DNA of 64,000 nt from Anodontia alba (lineage: Eukaryota > Mollusca > Bivalvia > Lucinida > Lucinidae). The position numbers and the translations under genes were made by a program. Under the pieces are notes generated by a model. It ran no database searches. It worked only from the letters and a program-made list of their open reading frames with translations, and had not been told where the DNA came from. This document shows positions 44,301 to 62,350 of the stretch, piece after piece (position 1 is the first letter of the stretch; the number at the start of each line of letters is the position of its first letter). The stretch spans positions 38,749,557 to 38,813,556 of the forward strand of contig OZ024825.1 of NCBI GenBank assembly GCA_964016985.1. The letters run 5' to 3'.

Positions 44301-47300
44301 GGTTGTTGGATGGATCCACTGTAATGAACCAAACTTCTTTGTATTGGACAGCAAGATACAATCCACCTGCAAGTAATCCTTCTGATGGGGGTCTTGAAGC
44401 ATACTTCCAGATAAGGCAAAAAAAAAAAAAAAAAAAAATAAAAAAAATGTGTGCTTCAGGTTACATGGAATTTTAAAATAGGGACGGTAGGTCGGAAAAT
44501 TTTTTTATTTTGTTAAAAGTTTTTTTATGGGGTTAATAGGAAAACAATATGGCCGAACGGGGAAATCCCCACAAAATCCTTAAACAAGACCTGTCGCCAG
44601 ACAGGATAGCTGGCCTGATATTGCACATTTTATTTCTGGAAAATTCTAAGTCTGTGACGTTGATTTTGACATGACCTGGGTGTGTGTGTGTTTGGAGGTT
44701 GGGGGGCGGGATGGGGGATTGCACTGCGCAAAATTTTCATCAAACCAAATAAATCAGTGATAAGGTTAGGAAATAATGAGGTCTTAAAAACTTAAACGAA
44801 AACTTTAACATTGTTAAAATTCTAAGGCTGTGACCATGACCCCAAGGTCATGGTCAAGAGTGCTGATGGTGCTGATAAAAACTTTTGACCAGTATCTGTC
44901 TTGACACCAAATAGGAACTAAATCCATCATGTAGTTTAGAAGTAATGAGATCCTAAAAAACTTTGATGTAAAATTTTAACATCAAAATTCTATGTCTCTG
45001 ACCTTGACCTTCACATGACCAAAGGTGGTGGGGATGGTACGGCACAAAATTTTGGACCAATACATGGTATGTATCATCATACCAAAGATGAATCAAATCT
45101 GTGATAAGGTTAGAATTGAATGAGGTCTTAAAACTTTAACAAAAACTTTTCACATTTAAATTCAAAGTCTGTAACCTCGACCACAAGGTCAAGGTCATGA
45201 GTGCTGATGAAAACTTTTGACCAGTATCTATCATGATACCAAATAGGAACTAAATCCATCATTTAGTTTGGTAGTAATGTCTAATGAGATCCTAAAAACT
45301 TTGACATAAAATTTTAACATGAAAATTTAAAAACTTTAACAAAAACTTTAACATTTAAATTCAAAGTCTGTAACCTCAACATCAAGATCAAGGTCATAAG
45401 TGCTGATGAAAACTTTTGACCAGTATCTATCATGATACCAAATAGGAACTAAATCCATCATTTAGTTTAGTAGTAATGAGATCCTAAAAACTTTGACATA
45501 AAATTTCAACATGAAAATTCTATGTCTGTGACCTTGACCTAAGATGGTGGGCATGGTACTGGGCAAAATTTTGGACCAATATGTATCATCATACCAAAGA
45601 CGAATCAAACTGGTGATAAGATTAGGAAATAATGAGGACTTAAAAACTTTAACAAAAACATTAACATTTACGCTTGTGACCTCAACCTCAAGGTCATGGT
45701 CATGAGTGCTGATGGACTGATAAAAACGTTTGACCAGTGTCTATCATAATACCAAATAAGAACAAAATACATCATTTAGTGTAGAAGTAATGAGATCCTA
45801 AAAACTTTGACATAAAATTTTAACATGAAAACGCTAAGTCTGTGACCTTGACACGACCTAGAGCGGTGGGGATGGTACTGCACAAACTTTTGGACCAATA
45901 TGTATCATCATACCAAAGATGAATCAAATCGGTGATAAGGTTAGGAAATAATGAGGTCTTCAAAACTTTAACGAAAACTTTAAAATTTGTGGACGCTGAC
46001 GCCAATGCCGCCGCCGCCGACGCCAGGTGTAGTACAATAGCTCTCCGTGAATGTTGTTCAGGCGAGCTAAAATACTTTAGGGTCAGTGTTAACCAAAAAA
46101 ATTAGGCATGAACAGGTAACCTGAAACACACTTTTTTAATTTCACAGACTTTTTCTTATTTCTCCACAAAAACATACATGTATGTTGTGGGTGAGGCACT
46201 TCTACTTCTTCTCGTAAAGAGTACCCACAACATAAGTTTTAAGGGAGAAATAAAAACAAGAATTCAATGAAAGTCGATGTCACACCTGCACTGGGCAAAG
46301 TCACTGGAGTGTGAAATCTAGGTCAATGGCACCTGGTCATAGTGCTTGCTTGAAGAGTACATTGTATGTCAAGGACAATTAATATGCAAGGTTTGACATT
46401 TGTAGCTACCACCTCTACTGAGAAACACTTTAGACTAAACTTAAAATCACGACAAAGTAGCTGGAATGCAAAATCTAGGTCAAGGACACCAGGTCATAGT
46501 GTATGCTTAAGATAATGCTGCAGACAAGGTTTGACATTTTGCAGCTATAACCGCTTCAACACATTTTAATGACAGGCTTGATGTAAAATCATGACAAAGT
46601 CAATGGAATGCGAAATCTAGGTCAAGGGCACCAGGTCATAGTGTGTGCTTGAATTTTAGAGTATGTTGAGGACAATTGCTATGCATGGTTAGACACTCAC
46701 AGCTATCACCCCAACAGAGAAACACACTTTAATGCTACAGCAGACTCAACATAAAATCCTGACAAAGTCAATGGAGCATGACATCTAGGTCAAGAACACC
46801 AGGTCATAGTGTGTGCTTGAAGAGAATGTTGAAGACAATTACTATGCAAGCTTTTATACTTGCAGCTATCACAGCTACAGAAAAAATGCACTGCAATGCT
46901 AGACTGAATGTAAAATCATGACAAAATCATGGGCATTGGGTCATAGTGCGTGCTTGAAGAGTATGCTGAGGACAATTACTATGCATGTTTAAACACTCGC
47001 AGCTATCACCACTACAGAGAAACACACTTTATTGCTGGACGAAGTGAATCAGGCTGGATGACGTAAAATCATGACAATGTACATGTAACACGAGCACGAA
47101 ATCTAGGTCAAGGGTATCGAGTCATATTGCATGCTTGAAGAGTACATCAAGGACAATTACTATGCCAGGTTTAATACTTACAGCTATCACTGCTTCTGAG
47201 AAATACACTTAAATGCTAGACATGATGTAAAATCATGACAAAGTCACTCAAGCAAGAAATCTAGGTCAAGGGCATCAGTTCGTAGTGCATGCTTGAAAAG

Positions 47301-50300
47301 TATGTCGAGGACAATTATTACACAAGGTTTGACACTCCCGGCTATCACTTCTTCAGAGAAATGCACTTTAATGCTAGACTCGACATTATTTTTTGACAGA
47401 CAGACAGATGAATGGATGGAAATTCAAACTCCTACAAGCAGGTCCGACAAAAATATCAATACTTTTCAGCTGAAAAAAAAAGTGCCTTATCTGGCTCTCT
47501 TCTGTTGAAGTATAAAAAGAAAGTAGACTAAGGGCAGATAAAAAAATTAGTTCTATTTCTGACAGGGTTTTCCCTCTGAAATTTAAAAAGAGGTTCTCAG
47601 GGCCACCCTTAAGGCTTATGCAGAGTAAAGGATTTAGCCTATTGCAGACTGAATAAACTCCCCCACACTGTATATTAGAAGAGTCCGATTTCAATTTTAG
47701 GTACGTCTGACTATGAGATTTAGATATTCCTAAAGAAAAAGGGCTAAACCTTTTCCAAACAGTGGAGACCCTGATCAGGCACCACATTCTGCGGCGCCTG
47801 ATCTGGGTCTGCACTGTTTGCTAATTACCATTTTCGGAGTCTCCAGACTAATGGGTTAGGGATTTGTTATTCTAAAAAGGTTAACCATTAAACTGCTTAT
47901 TGCAACTACAGCAGATGACACTCAGAAGTATTTTTTATTATTTTTCAAAGAAAATAAAGTTTGATATCTAATGTAAACAATTCACATGAAATGTCAAGAT
48001 TTAATTTCTCTAAAACAATCAATTTTAGAATGTCATCTACTACAAACTGCTTAGTGGTTTAAGGGTTTGTTTGTGTTGAGGTTTTATGGCCGAGTCAGCC
48101 CAATGGGGTCATGTTTACCTAACCACACCTTTACTGGGCAGGTTAGTCCTCTAAACGGTTAACCAGTATTGAGCACAGTCTTTTGCAAGAAACTGACCAC
48201 TGCCCTTTTTGAATCAGCAGAAGGGAGAGAATGACCGTAGAAAATATTTCATGATCAAATTTCCACCAAAGAATTTTGTCGACCCAGCGCTGGTTGAACC
48301 CTGAACTTCCTGATCACCAAACTGGCAGTCAATCCATCTGAGCCACAGAGGCCAGCAAAGTATTGTCAAAATATTGATAATTCTTGCCCTTTAAACCATA
48401 AATAGATATAAATGCAAATCCAAATAAAAATAAAATCAATTTGGGATTGATGTCGTTGCTTAGGGCAAAAAGTCAATAACTCCTTATACATCATAATGGC
48501 AATTGACTTTTTGCGCTAAGGTGACCATATATGCATCACTCAGGACCCTTACTTCTAAGTTTGAGGGTCCAGAACAGGGTTTTGGGGGTAAAAACTGCCA
48601 AACTGCAAATCAGGGAAAACCCTGCTAGATGTAGGTGGTTTGTAAGCAGGTGAAAACCTACTATCAGGCATCAATGAAAATAGCAGCTGAAAACCTACTA
48701 TCGGGCATCAATGGACATCAATGGAAATAGGAGTCACATTTGTATATTGAAATGGAGTGTTAGTGCACTGACTTCTAGTGGTGGCGGTGCCAGACTGAGA
48801 GTGAAAAATTATCTGAGTTCAAACATGCTCCACTGGAAGGAATGGTGTCTTGTACTGTTAATGCACCAGTCATTTGTAACAAATAAGCATAAAGATTTTT
48901 ATGCCTCCGCCATTTGAAGAAAGGTAAAAAGGGCATGTAGTGTAGCATGTCTGTCTCTGTCTGGCGTTAGTAATTTGCATTTAAGTTTTTCAGGCGGGGG
49001 CATCCCTGTCCTTTGGACATATTTCTAGTTCAATCTGCGAAGCTCTTGTATATGTACCGCAATGCAGGAACAATTTTTCGGTCAAATGATGCAAATCCCT
49101 GCTACATGACACCCCACCCATGTCCCTTGGGATTCCATTTACTATATAATTTGTTTACAATATAAAACAAATAATTGACAACAATAAATATCTAAATGGA
49201 TACAGACCAAAACTATGTGATTGTGTTGATTGTCTTTTACAAAATGTAAAGCCCCACTACAATGACTACATTCTTTACAAAGTACAATGCATGTACTTTT
49301 AAAAGTGAAAAAACACACCAGAATTCTTTTGTTCTCTCTGGTGACAGCGAAAGCTCATTTGTACTTAAACTTTACCATAATCGCAGCCTCCATTTTGGGC
49401 AAATTATAAGTCTGCATAAGGGCCTGCATATGAGCCATATGGAAAACAGGTGTCACAAGGTGGTGGGCCTTGATCCTGTCCTAAACTGATCAGTGATCAA
49501 GAAAAAAAAATGTGAGCCTGGGTCTGGGCCTAAAATGATCCACTTTGGCACAAGAACAGTCGTATTACTGAAATCAAAGCTCAAGCATACCATGTAAATA
49601 TGCCTCTTCTTTTAATATTTTTGATAAGCATGGTCCCACACTTGGGGGATCCTTGAAAACAATCATCTTTTTTGTGGTTTTCTCAAAAAAACTGAGAATG
49701 TAATGTTGACCATTTATATTTCTTGTTTGGAACACCTATTAGAAAATTCATGTTGGGTCTTGACGGTTTGTTTTGAACAGTGAAAAAGTCCTGTAATATC
49801 CAAGAATGAGTAAATAAAATAATTGTCTATGGAAGATGGATAATTTTTTCTAAAAATATGGACTGCCACCGAATCACTTGGGACCATTTTGTGAATTTTC
49901 AGAAGCAAGAAGAAGTAACAATGAATTCAATGTTAGGATCTCTGCAACATACTGGAGCTTGATTCTGGCAGTCAACAACTATAAATCTAAAGGAACTGTT
50001 AGGACATCATCATAATAATAAAGAATTCCATTAAGAATATTTATGGCCCTTGCCCTCTTGCAAGAGGAGGAGGTTAAGCTGTTGGCAGGTGGGACTTTCA
50101 AGTCAGGAACAAGTAAGTAACAAGTAATCAACCACCAAACAATAAACCGAAAGAGAAATACCGAAATCGGACGAAAAAAGGTGCCAGGATGGCTCACTCA
50201 GTAGCGAGGTTTGTCTCACGACAAGCTACACACCTCTGCCGTGTAGGTTCGAGTCCAGCTGGGGACACAGTGACGTGGTATGTGTGAATGGTTGGCAGTT

Positions 50301-50902
50301 CTCTCCCAGTTGCGGTGGTTTCACAGGGTATTTCCCAGTCCCTATACAACTAGAAACTACCTGGGCTTTCCTCCACCATCGAACTGTTCTTTAATAATAA
50401 TCAGATATGACCGATACAGAGTAATTGGTAGAAATAAAAAGAAGCAAATGCAAACTGCGGTTGGAGGAACACTCCTGGTCATTGTAGCTATGCTCGCTAT
50501 AATCCCTGCCCCCTAAATCTCCCTACCCCGCTTCCTTTTACTCCCATCCCCTGCCCCTGCTCCCCCCTCATCCCTGTCTCCCCTGTCATAATGTTCCATC
50601 CTGCAAACCAGCTCCCTGGGCCAGCAACCTGAAATATGACAAGCTGCAGTTTGAATAGTAACAGCAAATAAAAAGTGTCTTACATCAACTGCAGTGTAAG
50701 TGTTGAAGAAATACAAGATCAGTCTTTGGTACAGCGAATACAGCCTGTCATCTCCGTATGTGTAGAAACGTCGAGGTAGCAAAGCAGACAGCATTCTCCA
50801 CCCACTCCATATTGTGATGAAAGTCGGGGAAGATCCTAGCATTACAGCTGCAGGTATTATCCATCGCAATGACTGAGCTTGCACTAAAATTGTCAATAAC
50901 AT
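32101..50902 (-). CDS. AGPAT5: 1-acylglycerol-3-phosphate acyltransferase 5-like (complete, 8 exons)
   Basis: Predicted to transfer an acyl chain from acyl-CoA to lysophosphatidic acid, giving phosphatidic acid; vertebrate AGPAT5 sits in ER or mitochondrial membranes. Minus-strand exons in transcript order are 50902-50684, 42824-42746, 39782-39667, 38586-38497, 37827-37737, 36230-36066, 33483-33360 and 32323-32101. Phases close exactly: 1107 nt, 368 residues plus TGA. An N-terminal hydrophobic segment (from residue 3) is followed by the catalytic HX4D at H96-D101 (NHQSTVDW, split by intron 2), VYVKRS near residue 142, the substrate-binding FPEGTR at 174-179, and VYDVTIAY near residue 229. Exon 8 has FPG and a C-terminal pair of hydrophobic stretches. 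All eight exons match the AGPAT5 architecture I know and the length is close to the human protein (about 364). AGPAT3/4 are less likely given the N- and C-termini. The introns hold most of the repeats listed below. Confidence 0.95.
32355..32582. mobile_element. Family E MITE
   Basis: CAGGGCCCAGTGGTTCCAAG and TATACAACTGGGCCCAG. Hairpin AAAATGTGACAAAAGCTACT with TTTTTTCAGCAAAAAAT. It begins about 30 bp upstream of AGPAT5 exon 8. Confidence 0.72.
32665..32875. mobile_element. Family G MITE with TTAA ends
   Basis: TTAAAATGCTAGGCAAATTC and GCGCTTTAAGGGTTAA. Central CTGCTAGGCAGA with flanking GTGAATCATC / GACAATTCAC arms. Confidence 0.68.
33122..33342. mobile_element. Family B MITE, diverged
   Basis: AACAATGTAGACCCAGACCA and CAGCACTGTTTGTCCTTCAT, then GGGTAAATACAGTA. 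It ends 17 bp from AGPAT5 exon 7. Confidence 0.6.
33360..33483 (-). CDS. AGPAT5: AGPAT5 exon 7
   Basis: The 124-bp exon is found only by its fit: it takes phase 1 in, gives phase 2 out, and encodes EFLTGSS, LHLYFERIPISDIP and WLYKRFQHKD. This is the expected region between the fourth motif and the C-terminal membrane part. Acceptor TTTTCTGTAG, donor AA|GTAAGT. Confidence 0.9.
33558..33845. repeat. Inverted-repeat element with TTTGCACAGTTTATTTCA ends
   Basis: Left TTTTTGCACAGTTTATTTCA and right TGAAATAAACTGTGCAAAAA mirror each other. Inner AAGAGAGTTAA and TTAACTCTCTTGAA blocks pair too. Confidence 0.65.
33850..34022. mobile_element. Family J MITE
   Basis: AGACCATTTATGGTCATTTT centre and TTATAAAGAGGTTGTAG end; the left end is decayed. 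Confidence 0.58.
34405..35078. mobile_element. Family A MITE and a second right half, with other repeat between
   Basis: 34405-34570 is a copy with GTGTACTCATTAGAATCACC. 35008-35078 is only a right half (GAGTACCCACAACATATG ... CATCTGGAGCTATG). The stretch between repeats TTCCCTGACATTTCCCTGAC-like words. Confidence 0.5.
35295..35489. mobile_element. Family G MITE
   Basis: TTAAAGCACTAAGCAAAATT and TAGCATTTTAAGGGTTAT. Central CATCTGCTAAGCAGATGA palindrome. Confidence 0.66.
35541..35745. mobile_element. Family C MITE, full, with SINE at its right edge
   Basis: TTAATCCCGGTCCTGCTGAA at the left, perfect tip GTTGGCTTCTTCAGAAGCCA, and CAGCATGGCAAGGGTTA at the right, where the SINE target duplication also lies. 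Confidence 0.8.
35746..36044 (-). mobile_element. SINE family 1, full length with TSD
   Basis: 13-bp target duplication ATGGCAAGGGTTA at 35733-35745 and 36045-36057. The tail, read on the minus strand, ends in (AATC)n repeats, as in LINE-mobilised SINEs. About 299 bp. It ends 21 bp from AGPAT5 exon 6. Confidence 0.85.
36066..36230 (-). CDS. AGPAT5: AGPAT5 exon 6
   Basis: The 165-bp exon includes FELALKQL and VYDVTIAY, the fourth conserved acyltransferase block, then a polar loop DPSTGERIPAPGMP. Acceptor TTTTCAG, donor CCAG|GTAAGT. A SINE target duplication ends only 8 bp beyond the donor side. Confidence 0.93.
36520..36840. mobile_element. Family I MITE
   Basis: GGTCGGCCCTCGTTATCTCG at the left, GAGATAACGAGAGTCGACTG at the right, and an AGGAGAAATGGATTTCTCCT hairpin at the centre. 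Confidence 0.72.
37227..37468. mobile_element. Family E MITE, complete
   Basis: GGGCCCGGTTGTTCAAAGCG and GAACAACTGGGCCC ends. Long hairpin AATGTGAGTAGCTTTTGCA | TGCAAAAGCTACTCACATT, perfect with flanking TTTTTTCAGC. Confidence 0.8.
37737..37827 (-). CDS. AGPAT5: AGPAT5 exon 5 (FPEGTR motif)
   Basis: The 91-bp exon encodes VWLVIFPEGTRYNPEL and a charged tail. FPEGTR is the acyltransferase motif that contacts the glycerol phosphate. Acceptor TTTACAG, donor CTAG|GTGAGT. Confidence 0.95.
38372..38480. mobile_element. Family A MITE, decayed
   Basis: CATAGCTCCAGATCAGAGGG and GTCTGAAGCTATG ends with a TTAAAAGTTCCTCGATGTCT duplication inside. It stops about 16 bp from the AGPAT5 exon 4 donor. Confidence 0.55.
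38497..38586 (-). CDS. AGPAT5: AGPAT5 exon 4 (VYVKRS motif)
   Basis: The exon is 90 bp, 30 codons, phase 0, with acceptor TATTTCAG and donor CCA|GTAAGT. It encodes HSCVYVKRSGKF and QLDELKQNNVP. Confidence 0.93.
38740..39029 (-). mobile_element. SINE family 1, full length with TSD
   Basis: Target duplication AAAATACTTA at 38730-38739 and 39030-39039. Same internal order as 35746-36044, and a shorter A/G-rich middle. Confidence 0.85.
39390..39645. mobile_element. Family H MITE
   Basis: AAGGGGTCTGGATACACCCA at the left; the hairpin CCCTTTTGAAAGGGGGTCTA ... TAGATCCCTTTTCAGAAGGG has GAATTTGCTCC / GAGCAAATG inside. Confidence 0.7.
39667..39782 (-). CDS. AGPAT5: AGPAT5 exon 3 (VDW, catalytic Asp)
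   Basis: The 116-bp exon starts with two bases that complete Val, then DWVVADMLAS and LKFFPLYGFYFRQ. The catalytic Asp of HX4D is the first whole codon. Acceptor TTTTTGTAG, donor CAG|GTACGG. Confidence 0.93.
39868..40508 (-). mobile_element. Internally deleted mariner-type remnant in AGPAT5 intron 3
   Basis: Terminal inverted repeats are GAAGGGCAGTCAGAAAATAT on the left and, on the other strand at the right end, GAGGGGCGGTCAGAAAAGAT. On the minus strand one short frame (40145-39945) joins the HTH-linker part of a mariner transposase (KPWPGRPFEAVTP, NVEALI) straight to the C-terminal part (LQKLTLRWQKCIDIGGEY). The whole catalytic core is missing. The rest of the transposase start, between 40150 and 40330, is broken by stops. 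This is a mariner turned into a MITE-sized element. Confidence 0.75.
39945..40145 (-). pseudogene. Fused N- and C-terminal mariner transposase fragment
   Basis: Linker residues PGRP...TPTMVANVEALI are followed at once by the family's C-terminal WQKCIDIGGEYF block. About 200 residues carrying the three Asp are absent. No start of its own is needed; it is a relic of one frame. Confidence 0.7.
40556..40703. mobile_element. Family A MITE with long T-run
   Basis: TCATAGCTCTAGATAAGGGC and ACTATCTGGAGCTATG ends. The middle is largely replaced by a T-rich run at 40599-40646. Confidence 0.62.
41017..41292. mobile_element. Family F MITE with duplicated core arm
   Basis: TTAA at both ends. The core has CAAACAGTGGAGACCC, a complete CGCATTCTGCGGCG tip, and a second AAACAGTAAAGACCC arm with its own GCATTCTGCGGAG tip, so the hairpin unit is doubled. 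Confidence 0.75.
41738..41949. mobile_element. Family C MITE
   Basis: CCCCGGTCCTGCTGAACCCG at the left; perfect core AGATCCAGATCAGTTGGCTT with GAAGAAGCC; CAGCAGGACAAGGGTTAA at the right. Confidence 0.8.
42053..42265. mobile_element. Family D MITE
   Basis: TTACCACTCTCTGTGCTAAT at the left, GGATTTGACATTTCATGCAA and its mirror, CCAGAGTGCTAAGCATTAA at the right. Confidence 0.7.
42508..42723. mobile_element. Family C MITE, 22 bp from AGPAT5 exon 2
   Basis: Complete copy with the perfect GTTGGCTTCTGAAGAAGCCA tip and CAGCATGACAAAGGTTAA end. It interrupts a family H-like sequence that begins near 42385. Confidence 0.8.
42746..42824 (-). CDS. AGPAT5: AGPAT5 exon 2 (first part of HX4D motif)
   Basis: The 79-bp exon encodes 26 residues ending ICNHQST, then one base of a split Val. 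Acceptor TTTTTGCAG, donor CAG|GTATAT. Two family C MITEs hug it, ending 22 bp below it (42723) and starting 74 bp above it (42899). Confidence 0.93.
42899..43110. mobile_element. Family C MITE upstream of AGPAT5 exon 2
   Basis: TTAACCCTTCTCTTGCTGAA and CAGCATGACATGGTTAA. The same orientation as 42508-42723. Confidence 0.78.
43216..43301. repeat. Duplicated right part of the adjacent family C copy
   Basis: TTTCTATCAAAAACCCTGAG to TTTATTCAGCAT nearly repeats 43020-43100, including its private variants (CCCTGAGCAAG, GGGTGTGGCATCTG). This is a local duplication and not an independent insertion. Confidence 0.7.
43376..43587. mobile_element. Family C MITE, opposite orientation
   Basis: TTAA at 43376 and 43584. 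Left CCCTTGTCATGCTGAATAAA, right GGTTCAGTAGGACAAGGG, perfect tip GTTGGCTTCTGCAGAAGCCA. Confidence 0.82.
43588..43731. mobile_element. Family G MITE abutting a family C MITE
   Basis: TTTGACATTTCATCCAAACT and CCTATGAAATGTCAAGTCAA arms, ending GGCACATTAA at 43731. It appears to share the TTAA at 43584-43587 with the C copy. Confidence 0.6.
44610..46075. repeat. Tandemly repetitive interspersed repeat, ends GACGCCGCCGCC ... GCGAGCTAAAA
   Basis: Degenerate units of about 200-330 bp contain GACCTTGACC, CATCATACCAAAGA and AAAACTTTTGACCAGTATCT (near 44885, 45215, 45415). It closes with a GCCGCCGCCGCCGACGCC run and GGCGAGCTAAAA, an ending often seen in bivalve repeats (from memory). Confidence 0.7.
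46145..47500. mobile_element. Family A MITE split by a 1.2-kb tandem repeat
   Basis: Left: TTTTTCTTATTTCTCCACAA to GGGAGAAATAAAAAC. Right: AAATATCAATACTTTTCAGC to GTGCCTTATCTGG. Between them lies the array at 46263-47440. Confidence 0.6.
46263..47440. repeat. Tandem repeat, seven or eight units of 142-175 bp
   Basis: AAATCTAGGTCAAGGGCACC-like blocks recur near 46306, 46468, 46610, 46780, 47098 and 47258, with GAGAAACACACTTTAATGCT between them. The end has GACAGACAGACAGATGAATG. Confidence 0.8.
47633..47859. mobile_element. Family F MITE
   Basis: GCCTATTGCAGACTGAATAA at the left, core CCAAACAGTGGAGACCC with tip ACCACATTCTGCGGCGCCTG, and CTCCAGACTAATGGGTTA at the right. Confidence 0.72.
47881..48066. 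mobile_element. Family G MITE
   Basis: TTAACCATTAAACTGC, GCAGATGACACTCAGAAGTA, ATTCACATGAAATGTCAAGA, and GCTTAGTGGTTTAAGG at the end. Confidence 0.62.
48068..48358 (-). mobile_element. tRNA-derived SINE (family 2), near full length
   Basis: Plus-strand left end TTTGTGTTGAGGTTTTATGG; right end CATCTGAGCCACAGAGGCC, i.e. minus-strand GGCCTCTGTGGCTCAGATGG (A box). The B box is GGTTCAACCAGCG-like. The internal body aligns with 28770-29060. Confidence 0.78.
48360..50180. other. AGPAT5 intron 1, no further gene seen
   Basis: One hairpin (AAAAAGTCAATAACTCC ... ATTGACTTTTTG near 48467-48515) and a 40-bp duplication near 48650-48715 (GCAGCTGAAAACCTACTATC). Otherwise unique. Confidence 0.4.
50183..50400 (+). 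mobile_element. tRNA-derived SINE (family 4)
   Basis: A-box GATGGCTCACTCAGTAGCGA and B-box GGTTCGAGTCC are both good, in tRNA spacing, followed by a body with GTTGGCAGTTCTCTCCCAGT and GGGCTTTCCTCC. It differs from families 1-3. Confidence 0.72.
50684..50902 (-). CDS. AGPAT5: AGPAT5 exon 1 (start codon, N-terminal membrane segment)
   Basis: The start ATG is at 50902-50900; 73 codons follow to the donor GAT|GTAAGA. It encodes MLLTILVQ at the start and RFYTYGDDRLYSLYQRLIL later, matching the AGPAT5 N-terminus. The hydrophobic segment runs from about residue 3 to 40. Confidence 0.95.
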
Positions 50903-51136
50903 AGTATTTTAACTGCAATCGTCGATTTTTCTGAGCACAAGATTCAACCAAAACCTTAACGATCTGTTTGTTTTTGTAGCCACGTGCATAGGTATAGTGC
51001 CGAAAGCGCCGAATAAAACCCGGAAGAGGAAGTGCTAGTTATTTTGGGTCAAGGTCATGTTATCTGTGACGTCAGCCAAACCCATTAGGCATGATGACAA
51101 CCAATATTCTTTGACGCGGGAAATTTTGAAAGGGTG
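50903..51136. promoter_or_regulatory. Probable bidirectional promoter between AGPAT5 and the EF-hand gene
   Basis: The two start codons point away from each other and are 234 bp apart. The stretch is the least repetitive and most GC-rich of its surroundings. It holds a perfect E-box CACGTG (50981-50986), an ETS core CCGGAAG (51020-51026), a perfect CRE TGACGTCA (51067-51074), CCAAT (51101-51105) and an E2F-like GCGGGAAA (51116-51123). I see no TATA box. Such sets are usual for housekeeping head-to-head pairs; use of any site is inferred. Confidence 0.6.
51067..51074. promoter_or_regulatory. CRE palindrome TGACGTCA
   Basis: A full 8-bp cAMP-response/ATF element lies 63 bp before the EF-hand ATG and 165 bp before the AGPAT5 ATG. 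Confidence 0.5.
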
Positions 51137-60481
<9,345 letters not shown>

Positions 60482-60510
60482 GTGAACCATTTTATCTCTC
60501 ATAAAATATA

Positions 60511-60720
60511 CAGTCGACCCTCGTTATCGCGAAGTCCAAGAAACTCTCTAAAATACTTCGAGATTTCCGTACCTCGACATATCATATTAGCAGAATTGAG
60601 GAAAAAATAAATCGAACAACCACATTTCACAAATGAATATGTAATTTGATCCCTAAAGTGAGAGATATATTGAAACTATTGTGGAAAAGAGGAGGAATTG
60701 CTCCTTTCCTCTCCTTTTCA
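60511..60720. mobile_element. Family I MITE, partial
   Basis: CAGTCGACCCTCGTTATCGC at the left, CGTACCTCGACATATCA, and AGAGGAGGAATTGCTCCTTT as the hairpin; the right half is missing. Confidence 0.68.
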
Positions 60721-60738
60721 CGCCTGGTAAACTATCAC

Positions 60739-60825
60739 AGGTACCTCCAGCGTGGGTACTGATTATCGGTTGTGACAGGCGTCCGGAACTGCCTGTGCTG
60801 GTCAAAATAAAGCCAGAAAAAGGTA
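60739..60825 (+). CDS. Possible further exon of the EF-hand gene (weak)
   Basis: The stretch starts after CTATCACAG and ends AAAAAG|GTAGGT. In phase with exon 4 it would read GTSSVGTDYRL then stop, giving a short C-terminus. Another frame is open throughout but does not fit the phase. A second weak candidate is 62795-62835, after TTTTCTCTAG, reading DYCLERIIHSESQ then TAA. Neither is well supported. Confidence 0.15.
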
Positions 60826-60849
60826 GGTATTCATCATTTTTATACCCCG

Positions 60850-62350
60850 CCACACAATAGTGGCGGGGTATTATGGTTTCACGTTGGACGTCCGTGTGTC
60901 TGTTCCGTCCGTCCGTCCGTCGTACGTCCGTCCGTTTTTCGTGTCCGGATGATAACTTGAGAAAATATCAATGGATTTTCACCAAACTTGGTATGTGCAT
61001 TGATATTGTAGAGATCTGGTTTGGGATTGCTAATGGGCAAATTTTGTCAAATTTTTACGGAGTTATCTGCCCAAGACACGCCCATATTTTCGTTTCCGGA
61101 CGATAACTTGAGTAAATAAGGGATTTTAACCAAACTTGCTATGTATATTGACATTTAGGAGATCTGGTTTGGAATTGCTAATGGGCAAATTTCGTCAATT
61201 TTTGTTCTTATTTCTTTTTTTTTTCTAATTTATTTCACAGATGTACACAAACATTTGACAAAAATACATGTTAATACATAACATTTTCATTATTATAAGA
61301 CATATCAAACAGTTTATACCGATATTTTGAGGTTTTGGACAAAATTAACAGTCGTTTCGTTCATAATTAAAGTGGTTATAAGTTGTGGAAGATAATACAC
61401 TGATTGTCTTAAAGAAAATAAAAATAAAAATAAAATAAATAAATAATATTTTGTCCGCAACCATAAAAAAAAGCTATAAACCTTGTTCTTATTTTCGTTG
61501 CTACATTGCCATGATCCATATAAGACGTGAAGAGAGCAAAGACACCACCATCAACAGTCAAAAGTACTTGCCCTTTCACAGAGAATAGTGTTCATTTATT
61601 TTTCACAAAAACTGTCTTTTATGATTGCATCTCTGGCTGAATGATAACTAGAATATATATAAATATGTGTTGTGTGGAAATGAGACGATAACTTGAGTAA
61701 ATAACAAGGGATTTTAACCAAACTTGCTAAACGCATTGACATTAAGGAGATCTGGTTTGGGATTGCTAATGGGCAAATTGCGTCAAAGTTTTACGGAGTT
61801 ATCTGCCCGAGACACGCCCATACTTTCGTTTCCGGACGATAACTTGAGTAAATAACAAGGGATTTTAACCAAACTTGCTATATATATTGACATTAAGGGG
61901 ATCTGGAATGGAATTGCTAATGGGCAAATTTCGTCACATTTTTACGGAGTTATCTGCCCGAAGCACGCCCATATTTTCGTTTCCGGACGATAACGAGTAA
62001 ATAACAAGGAATTTTGACCAAACTTACTGTATGCAATGACCTTAAGGAGATCTGATTTGGAATTGCTAATAGGCAAATTTCGTCAAATTTTTGACGGAGT
62101 TATCTGCCCGAGACACGCCCATATTTTCGTTTCCAGACGATAACTTGAGTAAATAACAAGGGATTTTAACCAAACTTGCTAAATGCATCGACATTATCAG
62201 GATCTGTTTTTGATTGTTATCTGTCCATTGATATTGTCAAGATCTGGTTAAGAATTGTTATCTGTCCCTCCGTCATTTTCTTTCCAGACATTTTCGCAAC
62301 GATAACTTTAATCATAAACAAATACTTGCTATGGCGGGGTATTATGCTTG
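60850..62350. repeat. Interspersed repeat with ACCCCGCC ... GGCGGGGTATTATG ends and 150-bp units
   Basis: It begins ACCCCGCCACACAATAGTGG, then a CGTCCGTC run, then units of about 150 bp with GACGATAACTTGAGTAAATA and GAGTTATCTGCCCGAGACAC (near 61099, 61684, 61840, 61985, 62140). It ends ATGGCGGGGTATTATG. A foreign AT-rich block interrupts it at about 61200-61670. Confidence 0.75.

Noticed and set aside
46263..47440. CRISPR-like regular repeats
   Set aside because: Units are degenerate, 142-175 bp, with no spacers, in an animal genome; an ordinary tandem repeat.
47386..47814. 142-codon minus-strand frame
   Set aside because: It runs across a tandem array end and a family F MITE, both repeated elsewhere without the frame.
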